Origin: Paenibacillus mangrovi
GTDB lineage: Bacteria > Bacillota > Bacilli > Paenibacillales > Paenibacillaceae
Assembly (NCBI RefSeq): GCF_022898935.1
Contig: NZ_JALIRP010000012.1
Span: 1 to 64,000 of the forward strand
Length of the DNA: 64,000 bases
Direction: 5' to 3'
Shown: one piece after another, positions 58,081-64,000 of the stretch
Position numbering within the stretch: position 1 is the first letter of the stretch
Layout: each line of letters opens with the position of its first letter
Position numbers and translations under genes: made by a program
The notes under the pieces: model-generated
Databases searched by the model: none
What the model was told of the DNA's origin: nothing
The model's input: only the letters and a program-made list of their open reading frames with translations

Positions 58081-58317
58081 TTACGCTTCTTCGTTCAGGT
58101 ACTTCTCGAATTGAAGCTTGTTCATACCCAGAATACGGTGCTCGCCGATCACGGTAACCGGAACCGCACGCATGCCCATATCCCATACCTGCTGGGCGAA
58201 TTCATCGCTTTGTTCGATATTACGCTCTTCGTATTCGACGCCCTTCTCGGCCAAATAACCTTTAACCTGACGGCAATGCGGACAGTTGGTGCTTGTATAT
58301 ACGATCACTTTTTCCAT
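58081..58317 (-). CDS. Glutaredoxin-family protein (CPHC)
   Basis: A 78-residue thioredoxin-fold protein with the redox motif TSTNCPHCRQVKGYL and the cis-proline stretch MRAVPVTVIGEHRILG. The CPHC centre and small size resemble glutaredoxin/NrdH-type electron donors. The start is the Met with GAGGTGA 9 nt upstream; the longer frame has no site. Same strand as trxB and 66 bp after it, so trxB could reduce it. Confidence 0.85.
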   Translation of the reverse strand: MEKVIVYTSTNCPHCRQVKGYLAEKGVEYEERNIEQSDEFAQQVWDMGMRAVPVTVIGEHRILGMNKLQFEKYLNEEA

Positions 58318-58383
58318 GTGTGACTTCACCTCGTTGTTCATGATATAAATCATTCAAAGACTTAATATAAATCATTCAGATGC

Positions 58384-59322
58384 TTAAATAACGGCTGCGT
58401 GATGCTCCAGGCTCTCAATGTACTTTTCGCAGTCCATTGCTGCCATACATCCGCTGCCTGCAGCTGTAATGGCTTGTCTGTAACGGGTATCCTGCACGTC
58501 GCCGCAAGCGAAGACGCCTGGAATATTGGTTTCAGACGTTCCGGGCTGAACCATGATATATCCGTTTGAATCGGTCGTGATCTGTCCACCCAAGAAACCT
58601 GTGTTCGGATGATGTCCGATCGCCACGAATACGCCGCTGGCTTCGATCAACTCTTCCTCGCCGGTTTCGTTGTTCAGCACTTTCAAACCTTTCACGCCGC
58701 GGTCGTCAGCAACAACCTCGACTGGCGTACGGTTCAGTGCCCACTCGACCTTCTCGTTGCTGCGTACGCGGTCCTGCATGATTTTCGAGCCGCGCAGTTC
58801 GGCACGGCGGTGAACCAAGGTCACCTTGGATGCAAAACGAGTCAGGAAGCCTGCTTCCTCAAGCGCCGAATCGCCGCCGCCAACGACCACGATTTCTTTG
58901 CCGCGGAAGAAGAATCCATCACAGGTTGCACAGGTGCTGACCCCGCGTCCGACATTCTCCTGTTCTCCTGGAATACCGAGATATTTGGCCGTTGCACCAG
59001 TCGAAATGATCAAGGTCTCGGTCTCAATTCGACCAATTCCTTCCACGTCCAGTTTGAACGGACGGCCGCCGAGCTCCACGCTGTTTACCCAGCCTGTACG
59101 GAATTCGGCGCCAAAGCGTTCAGCCTGCTTTCGCATATTATCCATCAATTCGGGTCCCATAATACCTTCGGGAAAACCCGGAAAATTCTCTACTTCTGTA
59201 GTTGTGGTAAGCTGTCCTCCAGGCTGCGGCCCCTCGATAATGAGCGGGTTCAAGTTGGCACGCGCCAGATAGATGGCTGCAGTCAGTCCCGCAGGTCCAG
59301 TACCAATAATTACGGATTTATA
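58384..59322 (-). CDS. trxB: Thioredoxin reductase
   Basis: A 312-residue FAD/NADPH enzyme. FAD site SVIIGTGPAGLTAAIYLARANL, redox pair CATC in GVSTCATCDGFFF, NADPH site VVVGGGDSALEEAGFLT, and C-terminal FACGDVQDTRYRQAITAAGSGCMAA. Transfers electrons from NADPH to thioredoxin. The start at MYKSVIIG has TGGAGGT 7 nt before it. Its promoter overlaps a perfect Fur-type palindrome (see the 59401-59454 features). Confidence 0.95.
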   Translation of the reverse strand, partial: YKSVIIGTGPAGLTAAIYLARANLNPLIIEGPQPGGQLTTTTEVENFPGFPEGIMGPELMDNMRKQAERFGAEFRTGWVNSVELGGRPFKLDVEGIGRIETETLIISTGATAKYLGIPGEQENVGRGVSTCATCDGFFFRGKEIVVVGGGDSALEEAGFLTRFASKVTLVHRRAELRGSKIMQDRVRSNEKVEWALNRTPVEVVADDRGVKGLKVLNNETGEEELIEASGVFVAIGHHPNTGFLGGQITTDSNGYIMVQPGTSETNIPGVFACGDVQDTRYRQAITAAGSGCMAAMDCEKYIESLEHHAAVI

Positions 59323-59400
59323 CATAAGATTTACCTCCAAGCTCCCAGTGCCCGGAAAGAAAGCCCGCATAAGCCGGACGTTTGCCAGGTTCACTTTAAT

Positions 59401-59415
59401 TTATAATAATTATTA
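59401..59415. promoter_or_regulatory. PerR-box-like palindrome in the trxB leader
   Basis: TTATAATAATTATTA matches the Per box TTATAATNATTATAA at every position but one. It lies just downstream of the -10 and the Fur-type box. Confidence 0.5.
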
Positions 59416-59417
59416 TT

Positions 59418-59432
59418 TGATAATTATTATCA
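59418..59432. promoter_or_regulatory. Perfect Fur-type operator overlapping the trxB -10
   Basis: TGATAATTATTATCA is an exact 7-1-7 Fur box (TGATAATNATTATCA). It covers the -10 of the trxB promoter. Confidence 0.75.
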
Positions 59433-59454
59433 TACAAACATATGCTTATGTCAA
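59426..59454 (-). promoter_or_regulatory. trxB promoter
   Basis: Minus strand: consensus -35 TTGACA (59449-59454), 17-bp spacer, -10 GATAAT (59426-59431), about 105 nt before the trxB start. The rest of 59323-59695 has no gene; it holds this promoter, two operators and the pfeT terminator. Confidence 0.75.
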
Positions 59455-59647
59455 TAGAACAAGTATACATTGGGTGGTATATTGTTAACAAGTGAACGAT
59501 CCCCGACATAACTTAACGATTGAAGTCGGAGCTTCTTGGGAACAGAGCAGACTTTTGCAGACTTATAAGCATTTAATTAGCTTGGTTAGCTCTGTTTTCA
59601 GGTGAGTCTTGAACATGATGTGAACATGGTCTCGATCATGGAAAAGA

Positions 59648-59674
59648 AACTCCCGGGCAAACAGCCTGGAAGTT
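59648..59674 (-). terminator. Terminator after the P1B4 ATPase gene
   Basis: Minus strand: AACTTCCAGGC / GCCCGGGAGTT stem with one mismatch, 5-nt loop, then TTCTTTTC. Confidence 0.55.
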
Positions 59675-59695
59675 CCTTAAATTGAAATAGCTTCG

Positions 59696-61666
59696 TTATC
59701 TTAATAAACGCAAGGCGTTCAGAATGACAAGAATCGTGCTGCCTTCATGACCAACGACTCCGAGTGGAAGGGCAATCCCCGCCACAAAGTTACTAGTCAT
59801 CAGCAGAAGAATAACGGTGATTGCAAACACCATGTTCTGCTTGATGATCCGGCGTGCACGGCGTGCAATCTGGATCGTACCGGCAATTTCTTCAATGTTG
59901 TCGTTCATGAGCACGACATCCGCAACCTCGAGCGCCGTACCACTGCCGCTCATGCCCATACCCATGCCGACGGTTGCCGTAGCAAGCGCAGGGGCGTCAT
60001 TCACCCCGTCGCCAACCATCACAACATGACCGTATTCATCGCGAAGACTTTTTACATATTGGACCTTTTCTTCAGGCAGCAAATCAGAGTAGATCATATC
60101 CACGCCGATTTGCCGGCCGATAACCTGAGCCGTTTCACTACGGTCACCGGTCAGCATGGCGACCTTCACGCCGATGGAATGAAGCTTCCGGATCGCAGCG
60201 GCGGCCTGAGGACGCACCACATCCTGTAGGGCAATCAGCCCTGCTATCTGATCTCCATCCATGATGACGGAGACCGTTTTTCCTTCTGCGCCCAGCAAGC
60301 TGCGCTGCTGCTTCCAATAGGCTGACTCTTGATCATTTTCCATCCGGTCCAGCACGTCAGTCTTACCGATCCGCCACTGTTTCCCACCGACCATTCCTTC
60401 CATCCCCCAGCCGGTAACCGAAGTCACCGACTCTGCAGGCAGCAGCCCCAGCTTCTCTTTCTCCGCTTTTCTGACAATGGCCTTTGCCAAAGGATGCTCC
60501 GACATCTGTTCCACAGAAGCGATCACGGCTAGCAGCTCATTGCGGTTATAGCCTTCCGCAGCGATCAGATCCGTCACCTGCGGCTCACCGGCTGTAAGGG
60601 TGCCTGTTTTGTCAAATGCAACGACGGAGGTCAGCGCCATGTTTTCCATATGGGCTCCGCCTTTAAAAAGGATACCGTGTCGTGCCCGGTTCGAGATCGC
60701 GGACAGCAACGCAGGCATAATGGAGGCAACGAGGGCACATGGGGATGCCACAACCAGAAAAACCATCGCTTTATAGAACGAGTCGCTGAAGCTCCAGCCA
60801 AAGACAAATGGAACAGCAAAGATAATGATCAAAGTGACGGCAACGACGATTCGGGCGTAGATCCCTTCAAAACGCTTCATGAAGCGCTCCGACTGGGGTA
60901 CCTCATTCTCGGCTTCTTCCACCAAACGAATGATTTTGGCAAACACCGTCGCATCGGATGATTGCGTTACTTCGATATACAAGACACCTTCCCCGTTCAG
61001 CGTACCGGTAAACACTTCGTCACCCGGGGTTTTATCCACGGGAACTGATTCACCTGTGATCGAGGATTGATTCACTGCCGAATCCCCTTTTTGAATCACA
61101 CCATCCGCTGGGATGAGTTCACCAGGTTTGACCAGAATCAGATCGTGTACCTTCAATTCATCAATGGACACCTGCACCATTTTGCCGTCTTCAATCCGAA
61201 GAGCAAGCTCTGGCTTCAGCGCCATCAAAGAGGAGATATCCTTTTTGCTCCGTTCCATCGTGTAGCTTTCAAGCGCACCGCTCAGCGCAAAGATAAAGAT
61301 CAGCATAGCCCCTTCATTCCAATAGCCAATGCTGGCAGCTCCAAGCGCAGCGGCAACCATGAGCAGGTTCACATCCAGCTCCCGCTCCTTGATGAGGGTC
61401 TCTACTCCCTCTTTGGCTTTAAGCCAGCCTCCGGCCGCATAAGACAAAATATACAATATGACCGAAATAACTTCAGAAACATAACCTACCGCAAAGCCCC
61501 CAAGCATGAGTACCCCGCTCAGTATGGCAGCCTGCATCTCGGAATTCCGCAGCATGCTCCGGAGATCCATCCGTCTTTTGCGGCGAGGATTAGGCTTCTT
61601 TTCGCTGCCGGAAAGAGAGCCTTCTTTTACATTTGTAGCCGTGAATTCTTGTATATTTCCCATCAT
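59696..61666 (-). CDS. pfeT: P1B4-type metal-transporting ATPase (PfeT-like)
   Basis: A 656-residue P-type ATPase without the N-terminal HMA domain. Membrane helices at about 50-140, A-domain motif TGES (INQSSITGESVPVDK), phosphorylation loop AFDKTGTLTAG with Asp, nucleotide motif SEHPLAKAI, hinge GDGVNDAPA. The metal-site motif in the sixth helix is SPC (VASPCALVASIMP) rather than CPC, and the final helix has HEGST, both P1B4 marks. Members export Fe(II), Co or Zn; PfeT/FrvA relatives export Fe(II) under PerR/Fur control. The start at M61666 is preceded by GGGAAGGTGG; 28 codons of open frame ahead overlap the Fur-box leader. Confidence 0.88.
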   Translation of the reverse strand: MMGNIQEFTATNVKEGSLSGSEKKPNPRRKRRMDLRSMLRNSEMQAAILSGVLMLGGFAVGYVSEVISVILYILSYAAGGWLKAKEGVETLIKERELDVNLLMVAAALGAASIGYWNEGAMLIFIFALSGALESYTMERSKKDISSLMALKPELALRIEDGKMVQVSIDELKVHDLILVKPGELIPADGVIQKGDSAVNQSSITGESVPVDKTPGDEVFTGTLNGEGVLYIEVTQSSDATVFAKIIRLVEEAENEVPQSERFMKRFEGIYARIVVAVTLIIIFAVPFVFGWSFSDSFYKAMVFLVVASPCALVASIMPALLSAISNRARHGILFKGGAHMENMALTSVVAFDKTGTLTAGEPQVTDLIAAEGYNRNELLAVIASVEQMSEHPLAKAIVRKAEKEKLGLLPAESVTSVTGWGMEGMVGGKQWRIGKTDVLDRMENDQESAYWKQQRSLLGAEGKTVSVIMDGDQIAGLIALQDVVRPQAAAAIRKLHSIGVKVAMLTGDRSETAQVIGRQIGVDMIYSDLLPEEKVQYVKSLRDEYGHVVMVGDGVNDAPALATATVGMGMGMSGSGTALEVADVVLMNDNIEEIAGTIQIARRARRIIKQNMVFAITVILLLMTSNFVAGIALPLGVVGHEGSTILVILNALRLLR

Positions 61667-61683
61667 ATCCACCTTCCCCAATT

Positions 61684-61702
61684 GAGAATGAAAAGCATTA
61701 TT
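61684..61702. promoter_or_regulatory. Fur-box-like site proximal to pfeT
   Basis: GAGAATGAAAAGCATTATT matches the 19-bp Fur consensus GATAATGATAATCATTATC at 15 positions. It lies 18 bp before the start codon. Part of a 14-bp direct repeat, CCAATTGAGAATGA, also at 61776. Confidence 0.6.
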
Positions 61703-61720
61703 ACTACCCTTAAAACAGTT

Positions 61721-61751
61721 CATGCTGCTCCAGACCAGCCGGAGCAGCATG
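61721..61751. other. Hairpin in the pfeT leader
   Basis: A perfect 11-bp stem CATGCTGCTCC / GGAGCAGCATG with a 9-nt loop, extended by TTAAAA/TTTTAA with a 4-nt bulge. It lies between the two Fur-like boxes, in the 5' leader or promoter region of pfeT. Confidence 0.7.
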
Positions 61752-61781
61752 TTTTAATGAAGGACGGGTTAATGTCCAATT

Positions 61782-61800
61782 GAGAATGATAATCATTTTT
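61782..61800. promoter_or_regulatory. Fur-box-like site distal to pfeT
   Basis: GAGAATGATAATCATTTTT matches the 19-bp Fur consensus at 16 positions; the central TGATAATCA is exact. It lies about 115 bp before the pfeT start. Confidence 0.7.
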
Positions 61801-61894
61801 GCACTAGTCCAATTGTTTTTCCTAAGTGCAACTTTTCTTCATTTTCATTATATGCGCGTCTGTGGAAAAAGTAAACGAATTTTCCCCCTAAACG

Positions 61895-61948
61895 CAAAAA
61901 AACCTGAATACGAAAAATGCACTGCTGTGCATCCCCCATATTCAGGTA
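61895..61948 (-). terminator. Terminator after the PPDK-like gene
   Basis: Minus strand: ACCTGAATA / TATTCAGGT stem with an inner ATGCAC-AGCA-GTGCAT hairpin, then T7. Confidence 0.85.
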
Positions 61949-62008
61949 CTCAAGCGCGAAAGCTACAGATTAAACGCAGCTCTCTAGTTCCGGTATATGT
62001 AAATGTTG

Positions 62009-63214
62009 CTACCCTTCACAAGAATATCGATGTTCTAAATTCGCCGCTTCCCGCAGTTCCCACTGCGCCGCTGCCAAACGGAATGAAGGTATGACACCAG
62101 GTGAACTGCTGATCTCACGCACACCGATCTGACACAATGCCGCCAGATCTGCCACATTCTGCAGACTCGATGCACGTAAAGGAATATGTGGGCTGACTCT
62201 TCGTATACGCCCTACCAGTGCCCTTAAGTTTTCGAGCTTCTCCTGCGACCAAGGGTGATCTGAATGACCGACTCCGCTGCAGTCTAATACGAGCAAATCT
62301 GCGCACTTAGCCAAATCCGCAGCGAGTTCCAAACCGGATTCCATTCCAATCACTGCCCCAATGCTGTAAGTTACCGTACGGCGCTGATGGCATAACGTTT
62401 CTTCAGCCACCCTCTCAATCAGTTCATGCATATGAGTCCACTCTTCCATATCTGCCGGATAAGGAATAAGAATTTCGAGCTTGTGCTCCATTCCCTGACG
62501 ATAACAAGCAAGCGAGGCCCGAAATAACGCTTCCAGCTGAATATCCCGAAGGTCTGCAAGACAAGCCGCTTCCCGGGGATGTTCCTTCATCATGTCAACA
62601 CCGGATACCAAGGCTACACTTAGATCTCCATCACCAAGATGGTGAAGCATGGTTTCTATATGCCCTTTCCACCGATACAACAGGCGCTCCCTTAATACGA
62701 TGCTGGGATGAAGCTGAGTGCCAAAGCGATCCGGTGCATACTGCAAAGCCCATTCTTCAAAGATTTCTTTTAAATGGCCGCTGCCAAGCCAGTTCTCCTC
62801 TTGAAGGAGCATCAATCCAGCCAGCCCGGTCATGCGGTGTGCTTGTTCCAGAGGGTAAGCCAGATCTTCAGCAAAAATCTTCAGACTGCGCGATTCATCG
62901 CTCCATTCCAGTAGTCGCTCCGGCTTACCGGGATCATCCAAGGCATCTCTAGGGATAAGCTTGGATTCCCGTAAAATGGCACCGATCGAATACGGGTCGG
63001 CTGCAAGAATAGCTTCCTCTTTGGTCATGGAACCAATCAAGGACAGCTCCACAATCGAAGCGATTTCCGGCAAGGAGCATGCCCGCGCCTGCTCCCCGTC
63101 CTTCAGGGACATCCTGTCATCCGGCTTGTTCACCGGATACAACTTTTCCACAAAAGAAGACATAGAGCAGGAGCCGCTTTGGCAGCAGTTGTTCTGACAC
63201 CGATCACTTTTCAT
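62009..63214 (-). CDS. Decayed PPDK-like (PEP-utilising barrel) protein with Cys-rich N-terminus
   Basis: A 401-residue protein. The N-terminal 20 residues hold a cysteine cluster (CQNNCCQSGSC). Then a stretch like the PPDK linker (MTKEEAILAADPYSIG), followed by a segment like the PEP-binding barrel: AHRMTGLAGLMLLQEENWL, KLEILIPYPADMEEW, YSIGAVIGMESGLELAADLAKCADLLVLDCSG. The end (IPLRASSLQNVADLAALCQIGVREISSSPGVIPSFRLAAAQ) aligns with the PPDK GICGEHGG...SFRxPxARLAAAQ region, yet the catalytic Cys and EHGG are absent, so enzymatic activity is doubtful. The start at MKSDRCQN has GAGGGTGG upstream. No domain for ATP or phosphohistidine is present, so it is truncated. Confidence 0.7.
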   Translation of the reverse strand: MKSDRCQNNCCQSGSCSMSSFVEKLYPVNKPDDRMSLKDGEQARACSLPEIASIVELSLIGSMTKEEAILAADPYSIGAILRESKLIPRDALDDPGKPERLLEWSDESRSLKIFAEDLAYPLEQAHRMTGLAGLMLLQEENWLGSGHLKEIFEEWALQYAPDRFGTQLHPSIVLRERLLYRWKGHIETMLHHLGDGDLSVALVSGVDMMKEHPREAACLADLRDIQLEALFRASLACYRQGMEHKLEILIPYPADMEEWTHMHELIERVAEETLCHQRRTVTYSIGAVIGMESGLELAADLAKCADLLVLDCSGVGHSDHPWSQEKLENLRALVGRIRRVSPHIPLRASSLQNVADLAALCQIGVREISSSPGVIPSFRLAAAQWELREAANLEHRYSCEG

Positions 63215-63345
63215 TTTTGGCCGTCCACCCTCTTTTCCCGGAAATATGAGATCCGTTTTTGCAGCGGACCCTACCTTACAGAATATTAGCTCCTGGCGAG
63301 AAATATACAGCAATTGCATGCTCGAACGGCCGTTTTCTCTTGACT

Positions 63346-63376
63346 AAAAAGAAAGAAACCGCTCAATTGAGCGGCC
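63346..63376 (-). terminator. Terminator after metY
   Basis: Minus strand: CCGCTC-AATT-GAGCGG stem followed by TTTCTTTCTTTTT, directly after the metY stop. Confidence 0.85.
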
Positions 63377-63392
63377 TCTTCGTGGTTCTATG

Positions 63393-64000
63393 TTATTGCT
63401 GGCTGGCTGTGATCGCCTGTTCCAGATCATATAAAATATCGTCGATGGCTTCGGTGCCGATGGACAAGCGCAGCATTTCCGGATTAATGCCCGCTGCAAT
63501 CTGCTCCTCTTCGGACAGCTGCTGGTGCGTTGTGCTAGCCGGGTGAATGATCAGCGACTTGGAGTCGCCCACGTTTGCAAGATGGGAGAACAGCTTCACA
63601 TTCTCAATAACCTTGCGTCCTGCTTCCTTGCCGCCTTTAATGCCAAACGTCATGATGGCGCCCTGCCCCTTTGGCAAATACTTTTGTGCCAGATCGTAGG
63701 AAGGATGGCTTGGAAGTCCCGAGTAGCTGACCCATTCCACCGCATCGTGGTTTTCCAGGAATTGCGCCACTTTAAGGGCATTCTGGCTGTGACGCTCCAT
63801 GCGCAGATGCAATGTCTCAAGACCCTGCAGCAGCATCCATGAGTTGAACGGTGAAATCGTCGCGCCCAAGTCGCGGAGCAGTTGTACGCGTGCTTTGATG
63901 ATATAAGCCAGCGGTCCGACCGCTTCCGTATACACGACGCCATGGTAGCTTGGATCCGGCTCCGTCAGTCCCGGGAACTTGCCATTTGCCGCCCAGTCGA
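63393..64000 (-). CDS. metY: O-acetylhomoserine sulfhydrylase (partial, C-terminal part)
   Basis: The 202-codon end of a PLP enzyme of the Cys/Met metabolism family; the start lies beyond the right edge. The visible part has DWAANGKFPGLTEPDPSYHGVVYTE, GATISPFNSWMLLQGLETLHLRMERHSQNA, and SLIIHPASTTHQQLSEEEQ, typical of MetY/homocysteine synthase, which makes homocysteine from O-acetylhomoserine and sulfide. The catalytic PLP Lys region is outside the window. Confidence 0.92.
   Translation of the reverse strand, partial: DWAANGKFPGLTEPDPSYHGVVYTEAVGPLAYIIKARVQLLRDLGATISPFNSWMLLQGLETLHLRMERHSQNALKVAQFLENHDAVEWVSYSGLPSHPSYDLAQKYLPKGQGAIMTFGIKGGKEAGRKVIENVKLFSHLANVGDSKSLIIHPASTTHQQLSEEEQIAAGINPEMLRLSIGTEAIDDILYDLEQAITASQQ

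Noticed and set aside
61667..61750. An N-terminal extension of the P1B4 ATPase by 28 codons
   Set aside because: The extra codons cover the Fur-like box and the leader hairpin and have no ribosome site, whereas GGGAAGGTGG lies right before the 61666 start.
1..64000. CRISPR arrays, phage modules, tRNA genes, insertion sequences
   Set aside because: No regularly spaced repeats, phage structural genes, tRNA cloverleaf patterns or transposase genes were recognised anywhere in the window.

Overview
The window looks like the chromosome of a Gram-positive, endospore-forming bacterium of the Paenibacillus type. The evidence is a 5' 16S rRNA end at the left edge, the perR-ygzB-ygxA-rrn gene order also known from Bacillus, a spore protease gene (yyaC), a spore-type GH18 enzyme, a SigB partner-switching locus, Gram-positive Shine-Dalgarno sequences, and frequent TTG/GTG starts. 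Almost all genes lie on the minus strand, co-oriented with the rRNA. I see no tRNA, CRISPR array, prophage, insertion sequence or replication origin.

Layout from left to right: 0-7 kb holds the 16S start with tandem promoters, ygxA, ygzB, a GH18/SH3 protein, perR, a DUF4097 surface/membrane pair and mgtC. 7-14 kb holds an acetyltransferase, the gatCAB operon and a DedA/thioredoxin-like/MBL operon. 14-18.5 kb holds an O-antigen-ligase-like membrane protein with an extremely GC-rich middle, a methyltransferase and DUF6483. 18.5-33.4 kb is a carbohydrate-utilisation locus: a GH29-like protein, a 1921-residue multidomain GH2 protein, an ABC importer (binding lipoprotein plus two permeases, no ATPase) and a divergent membrane-bound AraC-type regulator. 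33-42 kb holds housekeeping and stress genes: a hydrolase, yyaC, DUF1128, asparaginase, rsbY-rsbV-rsbW-sigB, a YpmS-like protein, an SGNH hydrolase and an NlpC/P60 endopeptidase. 42-45 kb is an AT-rich LacI-regulator/secreted-glycosidase pair that looks acquired. 45-50 kb holds a CDF metal exporter, an ABC-F protein and an MBL hydrolase. 49.6-52.2 kb is a cytochrome bd operon flanked by two unannotated single-membrane-span microproteins. 52.4-57.9 kb holds a CvfC protein, a lysine riboswitch controlling a LysP-type permease, a transglutaminase-like protein and a KDPG-type aldolase. 58-64 kb holds a glutaredoxin, trxB, a P1B4-type metal ATPase (PfeT-like), a decayed PPDK-like protein with a cysteine-rich N-terminus, and the 3' part of metY.

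Points that go beyond routine annotation: (1) a perfect Fur-type palindrome covers the -10 of the trxB promoter, and two more Fur-like boxes joined by a 14-bp direct repeat flank a hairpin in the pfeT leader, tying thioredoxin reductase and metal efflux to iron/peroxide sensing; (2) two small membrane ORFs lie at both ends of cydAB, one resembling CydS and one unrecognised; (3) two families of dispersed intergenic palindromic elements occur; (4) a 354-bp, near-identical 3' gene segment is shared by the two large glycosidase genes; (5) a stand-alone PPDK-like barrel has lost the catalytic cysteine.
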